Source: Peptoniphilus pacaensis (GTDB lineage: Bacteria; Bacillota; Clostridia; Tissierellales; Peptoniphilaceae). From it: a DNA stretch of 64,000 bases. Under the pieces are notes generated by a model. The model was not told the DNA's origin. It searched no databases and saw only the letters and a list, made by a program, of their open reading frames with translations. Below, piece after piece: positions 47,428 to 55,822 of the stretch. The stretch covers positions 1,735,071 through 1,799,070 of the forward strand of contig NZ_FLQT01000003.1 of the NCBI RefSeq assembly GCF_900088125.1, given 5' to 3'. Both the position numbers and the translations under genes were made by a program. The number at the start of each line of letters is the position of its first letter. Position 1 is the first letter of the stretch.

Positions 47428-48830
47428 GCTGCCGCCTCGCTTCCTAAAGGTATAATCACGCGAATGGTGGTCCCCACGGATTTTTCCGAAACGATTTGTA
47501 TGCTGCCGCTGTGGAACTTCACGATTTCGTCGGCAATGGACAAGCCCAGACCCGAGTGGGAATTGGAATGCTTGCCCTTGTAAAATTTTTCCTTGGCGAG
47601 GGCCAATTCGTTTTCGTCCATACCTACGCCGTTGTCGGAAATGATCATTTCGTAATTGGGGAAATTTTTCCGCGCTTCAAACAAGACCCATCCGTCGGCG
47701 TCGGTAAACTTAATGGCATTGTCGATGAGATTAATGAGTACTTGACGCAAACGGTCTTCATCCGCCGTAAGCAGCACCACTTCTTCGTTGATCTCGTTGA
47801 TTAAATGAATGGACTCCTTCATGGCCCTGGGTTTCATCTGTTTAAATACATCTTCGCAGGTGGAAGTAATGTCGAAGCGATCTTTTTTTAATGTAATGCG
47901 GCCGGAAATGTACCTGGAAAAATCCAAAAGCTCTTCCACCATTTTCGACAGACGATCGGTCTCCCTTTCGATAATTTCAAAGCCTTCGTTCATGACGTCG
48001 GTATCCGCGGGATCCGTGTCTTTCAAGATCGCCGCCCAGCCCTTGATGGATGTAAGGGGCGTGCGCAGTTCGTGAGAGATGGATGAGATAAAGTCGTTTT
48101 TCACCTGTTCCTTGCGTACGATTTCCGCCGCCAAGGTGTTAATGGATTGAGCGAGCTGACCCAATTCGTCGTCTCGCTTCATGGTAATGTGTTTTTTGTA
48201 CTGACCGTCCGCCAATTGGATGGCCGTAGATTGTATCTCTTCAATGGGTCGCGTTATGCTTTTTGACAACATGCGGCTCGCCACGACGGCGATAGCGATG
48301 ACAAAGGCCGTCAAGACCAAGAGGTAGCGGCTCAGTGTCCATACGGAATGAATGGCCGGTACCAATGACGAGGAGTAGCGCAAAACGCCGATGACCTCGT
48401 CGTCTTGTGAGTAAAGGGGACGGGAGACGGAAAGGACTTTCGTGTCGGAAAAGGGCACGGGCCCGATGCGAAAACCGTCCTTCCCTTTTAAGGCCTGTAG
48501 CACGTCAGGATAGTCCTTCACCGGATCGTTAATGGCGCCGATGGAATCGTAAACCAATTGGGCGTCCTTATCGATCATCTGCACCTGACCGCCGAATTGA
48601 TAAAATAACATGCCGTAATCGTCGGCCAAGAGCTCGTCCAAGCTGCTGCTTTTAAAATAGCGTTCGTAGGTGTAGACGGAGCTGTTCAACTGTTGATTTA
48701 AGTAGTATTTCACACCGTTATAGGTGTATTCCCGGAAGCCGAAAATCAATGCCAGGTCCAGGAGACTGACGGTTAAAAGAATCAGCGCGACGAAATTTCT
48801 CGTCAGCGTCTTTCGAATGGAGTGTTTCAT
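47424..48830 (-). CDS. Membrane sensor histidine kinase
   Basis: 468 aa. Two membrane spans (about 12-32 and 167-187) frame a ~130-residue outer sensor domain. HAMP about 188-240; HisKA with phospho-acceptor H253 in SSISHELRTPLT; HATPase with DNAIKF, SDNGVGMDE and HSGLGLSIADEIV. The layout resembles WalK-type kinases but has no PAS domain. Start ATG at 48830 comes two bases after the regulator stop; the open frame before it overlaps the regulator. Its cognate regulator is the gene directly upstream. Confidence 0.93.
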   Translation of the reverse strand: MKHSIRKTLTRNFVALILLTVSLLDLALIFGFREYTYNGVKYYLNQQLNSSVYTYERYFKSSSLDELLADDYGMLFYQFGGQVQMIDKDAQLVYDSIGAINDPVKDYPDVLQALKGKDGFRIGPVPFSDTKVLSVSRPLYSQDDEVIGVLRYSSSLVPAIHSVWTLSRYLLVLTAFVIAIAVVASRMLSKSITRPIEEIQSTAIQLADGQYKKHITMKRDDELGQLAQSINTLAAEIVRKEQVKNDFISSISHELRTPLTSIKGWAAILKDTDPADTDVMNEGFEIIERETDRLSKMVEELLDFSRYISGRITLKKDRFDITSTCEDVFKQMKPRAMKESIHLINEINEEVVLLTADEDRLRQVLINLIDNAIKFTDADGWVLFEARKNFPNYEMIISDNGVGMDENELALAKEKFYKGKHSNSHSGLGLSIADEIVKFHSGSIQIVSEKSVGTTIRVIIPLGSEAAA

Positions 48831-48832
48831 CG

Positions 48833-49534
48833 TTACTTCGCGACGTTTTTCCAGCGATAGCCGACGCCCCAAACGGTTTCGATGTAGACGGGATGGGCGG
48901 CGTCTTCTTCCACTTTGGAGCGGAGGCGCCGAATGTTGACGTCCACGATTTTACTGTCGCCTAAAAATTCTTCGCCCCACACGGCGTTTAAAATTTCGTC
49001 ACGACTTAAGGCGCGATTGGCATTGGTAATAAAGAATTTGACGATTTCATGTTCCGTCGGCGTCAGTTCAACTTCCACACCGTTTTTGTAGAACTTATGG
49101 CCGTAAACATCCACTTTGAAAATTCCCGACTCCAAGAAGCGCTCGCCCTTTTTCTCTTCCTTGCTGTCGGTACCTAAGCGGCGCTCCAAAGATTTAATGC
49201 GCAGGGTCAACTCCGTGGGGTTAAAGGGTTTAGTCAAATAATCGTCGGTGCCGCTTTGAAGGCCCATGATCTTATCGTAGTCTTCCGCCTTTGCCGTGAG
49301 CATAATAATTCCAAGGTGAGGGAAGGATTTTCTCAGCTTATCACAGACCTCAAAGCCATCCATCCCGGGCAACATAATGTCCAGAAGGACGATGGCGGGC
49401 TTTTCGCGTTCGGCGATTTCCAATCCCTCTTCGCCGCTTCCCGCTTCGAAAACTTCAAAGCCTTCCCGTTCTAAATTGATTTTAATAAACTTGCGAATGG
49501 ACACTTCGTCCTCGACGAGTAATATTTTCGTCAT
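48833..49534 (-). CDS. OmpR-family response regulator
   Basis: 233 aa. Receiver domain with E8, D9, phospho-acceptor D52 in VLLDIMLPGMDG, and Lys in YLTKPF. Winged-helix DNA-binding domain from about 135 (VELTPTEHEIVKFF, VDVNIRRLRSKVEED, IETVWGVGYRW). It resembles WalR/PhoP-type regulators. It lies two bases from the kinase gene; targets unknown. Confidence 0.96.
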   Translation of the reverse strand: MTKILLVEDEVSIRKFIKINLEREGFEVFEAGSGEEGLEIAEREKPAIVLLDIMLPGMDGFEVCDKLRKSFPHLGIIMLTAKAEDYDKIMGLQSGTDDYLTKPFNPTELTLRIKSLERRLGTDSKEEKKGERFLESGIFKVDVYGHKFYKNGVEVELTPTEHEIVKFFITNANRALSRDEILNAVWGEEFLGDSKIVDVNIRRLRSKVEEDAAHPVYIETVWGVGYRWKNVAK

Positions 49535-49545
49535 GGGTCACCTCT

Positions 49546-50112
49546 CTATTTAAAATAAGCATCGACCTTTTCTTTAATCATGGCGTACAAGGGCGGAAAT
49601 TTCCTTACCGGCTCGATGCGATCATAGACGTCTTCTTTCCGAATCTCATTGCTCTTCCACGTGCCCCCTCCGCCGGCGGCGTTTAAAAGAATGGGCTCGA
49701 TGCGGTCCATGGCCAGAGCGAAGTGGGATTCCGGCGTCTCTTGCGCTTCAAATTCTTCCCACAAAGCCCTGAGCTCTTCGCCCTGAGCTTCGGGGAGCAT
49801 GCCGTATAAATGCTCCGCCGCGCGCACTTCCCGCTCCCGCTTGGTCTTGTTGTTCTCCACGTCGTAGGCGAAGGTGTCGCCCGCTTCGATTTCCACCACA
49901 TCGTGGAACAAAAGCATATACACCACTCGCTCCATGTCCACATCCATCGGCGCATATTCTTTTAAGAGAAAAGCCATGGCGGCGATGTGAAAGCTGTGCT
50001 CCGCGTCGTTTTCGTAACGATCGGCATGAAGCAGACGGGTGCGGCGATAGACGCTCTTCATTTTTTCCAGTGTGTATATAAAGTCGATTTGTTTTTCCAG
50101 ATTCTCGTTCAT
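49546..50112 (-). CDS. HD-domain phosphohydrolase (YfbR-like)
   Basis: 188 aa HD protein. The metal site is composed of the first His in ENDAEHSFHIA, then LLFHDVVEIEAGDTFAYD, and an Asp later. This pattern matches the YfbR/COG1896 group, which includes 5'-deoxynucleotidases; substrate here is unknown. Start ATG at 50112 comes one base after the mtnA stop with no strong ribosome site, so it is likely translated by coupling. Confidence 0.82.
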   Translation of the reverse strand: MNENLEKQIDFIYTLEKMKSVYRRTRLLHADRYENDAEHSFHIAAMAFLLKEYAPMDVDMERVVYMLLFHDVVEIEAGDTFAYDVENNKTKREREVRAAEHLYGMLPEAQGEELRALWEEFEAQETPESHFALAMDRIEPILLNAAGGGGTWKSNEIRKEDVYDRIEPVRKFPPLYAMIKEKVDAYFK

Positions 50113-50113
50113 A

Positions 50114-51172
50114 TTATACGGCGAAATAAAAATCGCCCTCTCCTTTTTTCTCTTTGTATTGTTGCAGTTCGTGAGAAGGGAAAATGCCAAGGTCCGTCAC
50201 TACGCCGGTGACCAATTTCGGCGGCGTAATGTCGAAGGCCGGATAATAGCCCTTCACGCCTTCTACCGTATGCTTGATGCTGTGGGCGCTTAGGCTCTCT
50301 TCGGGATCCCGCATTTCGATGGTAATGTCCTTGGCGCTTTGAATGTCCATATCGGGAATTCCCGTGGCGTAATAGGGGATATCGAAGTGGTCACAGACAA
50401 TGGCGATCTGATGGGTGCCCACCTTGTTGACGATGCTTCCGTCCATACAAATGGAATCGGCCGCCGAGGTAAAAAGGGAGATGCCGTGATTTTCGATATA
50501 AGACGTCACCATATTATCCGTAATCACCGTGGTATCGAAGCCCATTTGCGACAAGACCGAGGCCGTAAAGCGGGCGCCTTGCAAAAAGGGCCGGGTCTCG
50601 GGGCAGACGAAGGCGATGTCTTTGCCGGTCTTCTTTATTTCTCGGCCCAACATGCCGATAATGGTTTCGCCGAAGCATTGGGTCATCACCGTGCCCTTTT
50701 CCGGAAGGGCCGCCATAAAATGCTTGGCCACCTCGTTAATGGCGGCGTAACGTCTCTCCATGGAGTGCAGGGCGTGATCCCGCAAAATTAAATCCAAGTC
50801 CCCGTCGTCGATATGCTCCTTGGCCACTGCTAAAGCGCCCTTCGTCACCTGTGCCATACGATTCGCCGTGGTCGGGCGGGCGTTTGCCAATACCTCCGCC
50901 GCCTCTTCTAAGTACCGAAGCCGCTTCTCGCCCTTTAAATCTCGCGCTTCGTGTGCGGCAAGGGCCATGCCCATAGCCGCCGCCGTATAAGGCCCCGCCG
51001 ATTGGGTGACCATGGCGCGCAGGGCGTCGCGCACCTCTACGTGGCTCTTACAGCGCACGTATTCCACACGCACCGGGTAAATGCGCCGATCCAAAATATT
51101 GACCGCGCCGTCTTTATAAAAGGCCACATGCTCCGCCTGAAGCATGTAAGCTAAATCTTCATCAAAATGCAT
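50114..51172 (-). CDS. mtnA: Putative methylthioribose-1-phosphate isomerase (MtnA/eIF2B family)
   Basis: 352 aa. Isomerises 5-methylthioribose-1-phosphate to the ribulose form in MTA salvage. MtnA landmarks: QSAGPYTAAAMG, ARPTTANRM, ETRPFLQGARFTA, and NKVGTHQIA. Catalytic Cys is likely C166 (TQCFGETII; canonical TCNTG differs) and catalytic Asp is D239. The Cys loop is divergent, so ribose-1,5-bisphosphate-type isomerisation is an alternative. Divergent mtnP supports the MTA role. ATG at 51172 follows GAGAGGGACGT. Confidence 0.8.
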   Translation of the reverse strand: MHFDEDLAYMLQAEHVAFYKDGAVNILDRRIYPVRVEYVRCKSHVEVRDALRAMVTQSAGPYTAAAMGMALAAHEARDLKGEKRLRYLEEAAEVLANARPTTANRMAQVTKGALAVAKEHIDDGDLDLILRDHALHSMERRYAAINEVAKHFMAALPEKGTVMTQCFGETIIGMLGREIKKTGKDIAFVCPETRPFLQGARFTASVLSQMGFDTTVITDNMVTSYIENHGISLFTSAADSICMDGSIVNKVGTHQIAIVCDHFDIPYYATGIPDMDIQSAKDITIEMRDPEESLSAHSIKHTVEGVKGYYPAFDITPPKLVTGVVTDLGIFPSHELQQYKEKKGEGDFYFAV

Positions 51173-51191
51173 ACGTCCCTCTCTTTCCATG

Positions 51192-51197
51192 TATAAT
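51192..51197 (+). promoter_or_regulatory. Putative -10 of mtnP
   Basis: TATAAT 34 bases before the mtnP start. No good -35 stands 16-18 bases upstream (the site reads GCATAC), so this is weak. The mtnA start region is divergent and only about 60 bases away, so the two promoters must lie within 51173-51231. Confidence 0.35.
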
Positions 51198-51231
51198 AGT
51201 ACCATAATCATCAAAGAGAAACGAGGTTATC

Positions 51232-51957
51232 ATGCATTACGGAATCATCGGCGGTACAGGCTTCGAAGCCCCCTTCTCCCCCGCTAAAGAAGAAATTTTT
51301 TCCACGCCTTACGGCGACGCCAAGCTTATTTATCCCGAAAACAAGCCCTATGTCTTCGTCTCGCGCCACGGCACGGACCACACGATCCCGCCCCACAAGG
51401 TGCCCTATCGGGCAAATATTTGGGCGTTGAAGGAAATCGGCGTCACGGAAGTTTACGGTATCAGCGCCGTGGGCAGCTTAAAAAAAACTTACGGTCCCGA
51501 CACCGTCCTCTTGTGCGACGACTTTTTGGATTTTACGAAAACCCGTGCCAATACATTTTACGACGGCAATCATGAATTCGCCAAGCACATCGCTATGGAC
51601 GCGCCCTACGACGAAACATTGAACCGGGAATTCGAGAAGGCCTTCGGCGAAACACTTCCTCGGGGCGTTTACGTGTCCACGGAAGGCCCCCGCTTCGAAT
51701 CCCGCACGGAAATAAAATTTTATGCATCCATCGGCGGCGACGTGGTGGGCATGACCAATGTGCCCGAAGTCGTTCTCGCTCGTGAATTGGGCCTGCATTA
51801 CGCCAATATTTGCCACGTGGTCAACTACTGTACCGGCGTTTCGGAGATTATGACCATTACCAAGTCTGAAGATGTGCGCCGCGCCATTGTCCGCGCCATT
51901 GACAAAGTCTTTACATCGAATCGAACGCCCCGCGAGGTACGCATCGATCTTTTATAA
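51232..51957 (+). CDS. mtnP: S-methyl-5'-thioadenosine phosphorylase
   Basis: 241 aa PNP-fold enzyme giving adenine and methylthioribose-1-phosphate, the substrate of MtnA. The family signs are IIGGTGF, VSRHGTDHTIPPHKVPYRAN, ISAVGSLK, STEGPRFESRTE and DVVGMTNVPEVVLARE. It is a little shorter than typical MTAP (about 260-280). It is the only gene on the plus strand. ACGAGG precedes the ATG. A bidirectional terminator follows. Confidence 0.9.
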   Translation: MHYGIIGGTGFEAPFSPAKEEIFSTPYGDAKLIYPENKPYVFVSRHGTDHTIPPHKVPYRANIWALKEIGVTEVYGISAVGSLKKTYGPDTVLLCDDFLDFTKTRANTFYDGNHEFAKHIAMDAPYDETLNREFEKAFGETLPRGVYVSTEGPRFESRTEIKFYASIGGDVVGMTNVPEVVLARELGLHYANICHVVNYCTGVSEIMTITKSEDVRRAIVRAIDKVFTSNRTPREVRIDLL

Positions 51958-51969
51958 AGCAAAAAAATT

Positions 51970-52004
51970 CCCGACGGCTATATAACTAAGCCGCCGGGTT
52001 TTTT
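51970..52004. terminator. Bidirectional terminator between mtnP and pyrR
   Basis: Stem CCCGACGGCT / AGCCGCCGGG (one mismatch) with T runs on both sides: TTTTTT for plus transcripts and, after a short gap, seven T for minus transcripts. Confidence 0.88.
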
Positions 52005-52515
52005 ATTCCGACACGTAAACGGCATCTTCGCCGTCGCATTCCGTGAAGTGCACGATGATTTTTTCCGATTGAGCCGTAGGCACATTCTTTCCGATAAAGT
52101 CGCCGCGAATGGGAAGCTCCCTGTGACCTCGGTCGATGAGGCCCACCAGCTGTACCTGTTTCGGGCGGTCCTTGACCATGAGGGCGTCCATGGCGGCCCG
52201 CACCGTGCGCCCCGTATAGAGCACGTCGTCTACGAGAACAACCCGTTTGCCGTCGATCTTTCCCATAAATTCCATGGGTAGAAAGGCCTCTTCCCGACGA
52301 TCGTCTCGAAAGAAGCTCGGATCTAATGCATAGACCGGAACAGTGGTCGCCTCGATCTCTTCCATTTTCTCCTGAAGGCGCCGGGCAAGAAATTCGCCCC
52401 GCGTCACGATGCCGATGAGGACCACGTCGTCCAGGCCCTTGTTGCGCTCGATTATTTCATTGGCGATCCGTGCCGTGGCACGTTTCATGGCCAGGGCATC
52501 TAAAATCTTGTGCAT
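52003..52515 (-). CDS. pyrR: PyrR-family bifunctional regulator/uracil phosphoribosyltransferase
   Basis: 170 aa. PyrR binds pyr leader mRNA and shows weak uracil PRTase activity in Bacillus. MHKILDALAMKRATARIANEI begins it and the PRPP loop VVLVDDVLYTGRTV is at 92-105; the LVGLIDRGHRELPIRGDFIGKNVPT segment is present. Start ATG at 52515 follows GGGGATCG; a 129-codon open frame upstream is rluD in another frame. No pyrimidine genes or PyrR-type leader are in the window. Confidence 0.93.
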   Translation of the reverse strand: MHKILDALAMKRATARIANEIIERNKGLDDVVLIGIVTRGEFLARRLQEKMEEIEATTVPVYALDPSFFRDDRREEAFLPMEFMGKIDGKRVVLVDDVLYTGRTVRAAMDALMVKDRPKQVQLVGLIDRGHRELPIRGDFIGKNVPTAQSEKIIVHFTECDGEDAVYVSE

Positions 52516-53402
52516 CGATCCCCTCTCTCCTTTCGAATGTATGCGAGCATGCGCTCGGGAAGTTTCGATATGGCGACGACGGTCTCTCCCGTCACCGGAT
52601 GGGTAAAGGCCAGGCGATAACTGTGGAGCAAGAGGGCCTTCTCCCTGTCGTTTTTCGCGCCGTACAAGGGATCCCCCAAGAGGCCGTGGCCCACGGATGC
52701 CATATGTACCCGTATTTGATGGGTCCTGCCCGTGTGAAGGGCGACGCGAATCAATGTGGAATCGCGAAAGGCGAGAACGGGTTCGTACTCCGTCAGCGCC
52801 TCTTTCGAAGGGTGTACCCCCGCCGCCATGCGAATGCGGTTTTTCGGATCCCTGCCGATGGGCGTATCGATGATGCCTTTTTGGCGAATGACGCCGCGAC
52901 AAACGGCGTAATAGGTCTTTTTCACCCGCCGCTCTTGAAAGGCTTCCACCAGGCCCTCATAGGCCTCGTCGGTCTTCGCCACCACCATGACGCCGGAGGT
53001 ATCCTTGTCCAGGCGATGAACGATGCCGGGGCGAAGAGGATCGCTTCCCTGAGCCAAATGATCGAAGCGGTCCAAAAGCCCGTGGACCAAGGTCTCTTCC
53101 TCACGACCCGCCCCGGGATGGACGACCAGACCGTAGGGCTTGTCGATACATGCAAGGTGCTCGTCTTCATAGAGCACATCGAAGGGCACGTATTTTGCCT
53201 TAAGGACATAGGGGGCCTCTTCTTCAAAAGCGATCTCATCCTTTGCCTGCAGCTTATAGCCCGCCTTCTCCCCCTTGCCGTTCACCGTCACCCGGCCTTC
53301 GTCCACGGCCTTTTTTATTTGAGAGCGGCTCATTTCCATGGCGTCGGCTAAAAAATTATCCAAGCGACCGCCGGCAGCCTCTACAACAAATTTATGAAGC
53401 AT
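52500..53402 (-). CDS. rluD: RluA/RluD-family pseudouridine synthase
   Basis: 300 aa. N-terminal S4 domain (LDNFLADAMEMSRSQIKKAV), then the catalytic domain with HRLDKDTSGVMVVAK (catalytic Asp), TGRTHQIRVHMASVGHGLLGDPLYG and a final strand. It modifies uridines of 23S rRNA or tRNA in family members; exact sites not known. Start is ambiguous: ATG at 53402 or five codons earlier at 53417, both inside the lspA end. It overlaps pyrR by 16 bases. Confidence 0.92.
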   Translation of the reverse strand: MLHKFVVEAAGGRLDNFLADAMEMSRSQIKKAVDEGRVTVNGKGEKAGYKLQAKDEIAFEEEAPYVLKAKYVPFDVLYEDEHLACIDKPYGLVVHPGAGREEETLVHGLLDRFDHLAQGSDPLRPGIVHRLDKDTSGVMVVAKTDEAYEGLVEAFQERRVKKTYYAVCRGVIRQKGIIDTPIGRDPKNRIRMAAGVHPSKEALTEYEPVLAFRDSTLIRVALHTGRTHQIRVHMASVGHGLLGDPLYGAKNDREKALLLHSYRLAFTHPVTGETVVAISKLPERMLAYIRKERGDRCTRF

Positions 53403-53856
53403 GGCTGCTCTTTTCATCGCCTATAAAGACGTGGACCATTAAGAGAATCGTGCCCACGACGATCATGGCGTCTGCCAAATTAAAGACGGCGAAGTCGTGT
53501 CCGAAAAAGCGAAAAGACAAAAAGTCCACGACGAAATGAAGCCGCACTCGGTCGATGAAGTTACCTACGGCGCCGGCGAGAATCAGCACCAGGGCGACGC
53601 GAAGCATACCTTTCACTTCGTTCCGCTTAAAATAAATGCCGTAGAGCAAAAAGGCGATGACTGCCAGGGTGATCACGATAAAAAGCGGGCGGCCTTCCTG
53701 CAATATGCCGAAGGCGGCGCCGCGATTTTCTACATAGAGCAGGCGGAAAAAGCCCGGAATAATATCCACCACCGTGCCGTCCGCCAATTGGTTCAAGACG
53801 ACCAGCTTACTGATCTGATCCAAAGCGATGAGTAAAATAATAATAAGTGTAACCAT
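53392..53856 (-). CDS. lspA: Lipoprotein signal peptidase II
   Basis: Cuts prolipoproteins before the lipidated Cys; 154 aa with four hydrophobic spans. Catalytic Asp pair in GNFIDRVRLHFVVDFLSF and FNLADAMI. ENRGAAFGIL is present as well. The lipoprotein at 46897 is a likely client. It lies 7 bases below ylmH. Confidence 0.96.
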   Translation of the reverse strand: MVTLIIILLIALDQISKLVVLNQLADGTVVDIIPGFFRLLYVENRGAAFGILQEGRPLFIVITLAVIAFLLYGIYFKRNEVKGMLRVALVLILAGAVGNFIDRVRLHFVVDFLSFRFFGHDFAVFNLADAMIVVGTILLMVHVFIGDEKSSHAS

Positions 53857-53863
53857 AAGGCTC

Positions 53864-54643
53864 CTATCTGCTGTCTAATGTTCCGTAACGAAAGCGCACT
53901 TTGCCCTTTTTTGTTTCGTACAAAGGCTCGAAGATTTTGATGCGACCGAAACCGCGCACGGATAACAAATCCCCGCCGTCAATGATTTCGTGGGGCTTTT
54001 CAGCCCGCTTGAAATTGATTTTAATCAAGCCCTTTGCGATCAATCCCTTCACCTCGTCGCGAGACTTGTGGGTCACGGCGCGAACCACGGAATCCAACCG
54101 CATGGAAGAGACCACGGCGGCGGCCTCGAGCCAATCTTCTTCCGCTTCCGGCACGGCTTCCGCGGCGATTTCCCTAAGACGAATGGGTGCGGATCCGATT
54201 TTTCTTAAATTTACCGCGAGAAAGTTTGCGATCTCTTTTTTGACGATGACATAGGCCTCGTCGCCGAAGGTGGAGATGTCGCCGATCTTGCTGCGCTCGA
54301 CGCCCAGTCCCAAAATAGAACCCAGCACCTGCCTGTGGTCCATGGGCTCCGCGCCTTCCAAATGAAAGGCGGACAAAAATTCGTCCTCCACCTCATAGGG
54401 CGCGAAGACGACGATCTTTCGCTCCCAATTCCCCTCGGGGAAAATAAAAGTTTCCACTGAAGGGAAATGTACGGCCAGGGACGTGACCAGGGACAGTTCA
54501 TAAGGGTCTAAAAAATCACTAGCTGTCGCCCTGTAATTTCTCGAACAGATTTCCGGTAAATCCAGAACGTGGCGCAGCATAGTGATTTTTTCTGGCTCTC
54601 GTATGTGTCGAAGGAGTTCATCCTTCCGAAGGCTCTTTACCAA
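53864..54643 (-). CDS. ylmH: YlmH-family S4 RNA-binding protein
   Basis: 259 aa. N-terminal domains with LTS-type sequence ATASDFLDPYELSLVTSLA, a YlmH middle domain, and a C-terminal S4 domain (MRLDSVVRAVTHKSRDEVKGLI, LLSVRGFGRIKI). It belongs to the division cluster ylmE-sepF-ylmG-ylmH; relatives act in ribosome quality control. Start appears to be TTG at 54643, overlapping the sepF stop, without a strong ribosome site; a Met at residue 22 is an alternative. Confidence 0.88.
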   Translation of the reverse strand: MVKSLRKDELLRHIREPEKITMLRHVLDLPEICSRNYRATASDFLDPYELSLVTSLAVHFPSVETFIFPEGNWERKIVVFAPYEVEDEFLSAFHLEGAEPMDHRQVLGSILGLGVERSKIGDISTFGDEAYVIVKKEIANFLAVNLRKIGSAPIRLREIAAEAVPEAEEDWLEAAAVVSSMRLDSVVRAVTHKSRDEVKGLIAKGLIKINFKRAEKPHEIIDGGDLLSVRGFGRIKIFEPLYETKKGKVRFRYGTLDSR

Positions 54644-55107
54644 GGAAAGATGCCCGAGTTTTGTAATTCTTCCTTCAACCCGTCGATGGCAATATTTGCC
54701 GGAGCGAGGATGAAGATGTCTTTGTTGACTTTTTGAATCTTGCCTTCCACGGCATAAAGCGCGCCGTTAACGAAATCAAAAATTTCCCGCTTTACATCTA
54801 AATCCAATTGCTCGAAGTTCAAGACCACGGCTTTGTTTTCCTTTAAGTCGTCGACGATCTTCGGGGATTCGTCGTAGCTCAGGGGCTCGTGAATGGTAAT
54901 GACCATGGCGGCTTTCGTTTGAATGCTCAGCACATTGCCATTGTCTTTTCTGCGAGGAGAGACGGGTTTGTGAGAGTGCGTCGTGGTAATCGGTTCGACT
55001 TCAGTCGTTTGAAAACCGTCGTCTTCCGCGTAATCGTACTCGTCATCGTATTCGTAATCGTCACCGAAGCCGAACGCCCTTTTTAATTTGTTACCAAAAT
55101 CTGCCAT
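54637..55107 (-). CDS. sepF: Cell division protein SepF
   Basis: Membrane-anchored FtsZ partner that shapes the division septum, 156 aa. N-terminal amphipathic helix MADFGNKLKRAFGFGDD, an acidic linker, then the conserved core (MVITIHEPLSYDESPKIVDDL, VVLNFEQLDLDVKREIFDFVNG, QKVNKDIFILAP). AAGGAGGATAAC precedes the ATG at 55107. No ylmG lies between sepF and ylmH, unlike Bacillus. Confidence 0.96.
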   Translation of the reverse strand: MADFGNKLKRAFGFGDDYEYDDEYDYAEDDGFQTTEVEPITTTHSHKPVSPRRKDNGNVLSIQTKAAMVITIHEPLSYDESPKIVDDLKENKAVVLNFEQLDLDVKREIFDFVNGALYAVEGKIQKVNKDIFILAPANIAIDGLKEELQNSGIFPW

Positions 55108-55117
55108 GTTATCCTCC

Positions 55118-55807
55118 TTAATATTGTCGTGCACCGAAAATGCGACTGCCTACGCGTACCATATTTGCGCCTTCTTCAATGGCGATGCGAAAGTCTTGGC
55201 TCATCCCCATGGACATATGAGTCATGTCCACGCCCTCGTAGTGGCGAGAAGCGATGTCTTCTTTTAAAGCCATCATCTTTCTAAAGAGCTGCCTTAAGTA
55301 AGCTTCGTCATCCACATTGGGGGCGACGGTCATCAACCCGTCGACTTTCAAGTGGGAGTAGTCGATGACAGATTCGAGAAATGGCAGAACCTGATCGTAG
55401 GCCAGGCCACCCTTCGACGCCTCATCGGCTATATTTACTTCCAGTAAACAATGGACCACGTGATCCGATTCGCATCCTCGTTTTTGAATTTCCTTCGCCA
55501 AGGACGATCTGTCCAGTGAATGGATTAAAACGACATCATTGTAGATATATTTTACCTTATTTGACTGCAAGTTTCCAATCATATGATAACGAACACGGTC
55601 TTTCAGGACATCTATTTTTTTCGTAAGCTCCTGGACTTTGTTTTCGCCGATATCCGTCACCCCGTGTCGAAGGGCTTCTTCGATCATATCGACGCCGTGA
55701 GTTTTCGTTACGGCGATGAGTTGAACGGGCTCTCCCGTCAAACTGTGGCGCCTGGCTTCTTCAATTTCTTCTCGCACGCGGGACAATTCGTCGCCGATCG
55801 TCGACAT
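55118..55807 (-). CDS. yggS: YggS-family PLP homeostasis protein
   Basis: 229 aa. Pyridoxal-phosphate-binding alanine-racemase-fold protein without known catalysis; PLP Lys in QLIAVTKTHG. GENKVQEL, YHMIGNLQSNKVK and MTHMSMGMSQDFRIAIEEGANMVRVGSRIFG are family signs. Known family members keep vitamin B6 and amino-acid pools in balance. The ATG at 55807 follows AGGAGG with 5-base spacing; a GTG two codons earlier is in the site. Confidence 0.94.
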   Translation of the reverse strand: MSTIGDELSRVREEIEEARRHSLTGEPVQLIAVTKTHGVDMIEEALRHGVTDIGENKVQELTKKIDVLKDRVRYHMIGNLQSNKVKYIYNDVVLIHSLDRSSLAKEIQKRGCESDHVVHCLLEVNIADEASKGGLAYDQVLPFLESVIDYSHLKVDGLMTVAPNVDDEAYLRQLFRKMMALKEDIASRHYEGVDMTHMSMGMSQDFRIAIEEGANMVRVGSRIFGARQY

Positions 55808-55822
55808 ACACACCTCCTCGGG

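Noticed and set aside
52516-52902. N-terminal extension of PyrR
   Set aside because: This part is rluD read in another frame; Arg/Gly/His-rich composition and no homology.
52470-53351. Plus-strand open frame of 293 codons
   Set aside because: Antisense over pyrR and rluD, which have clear family motifs.
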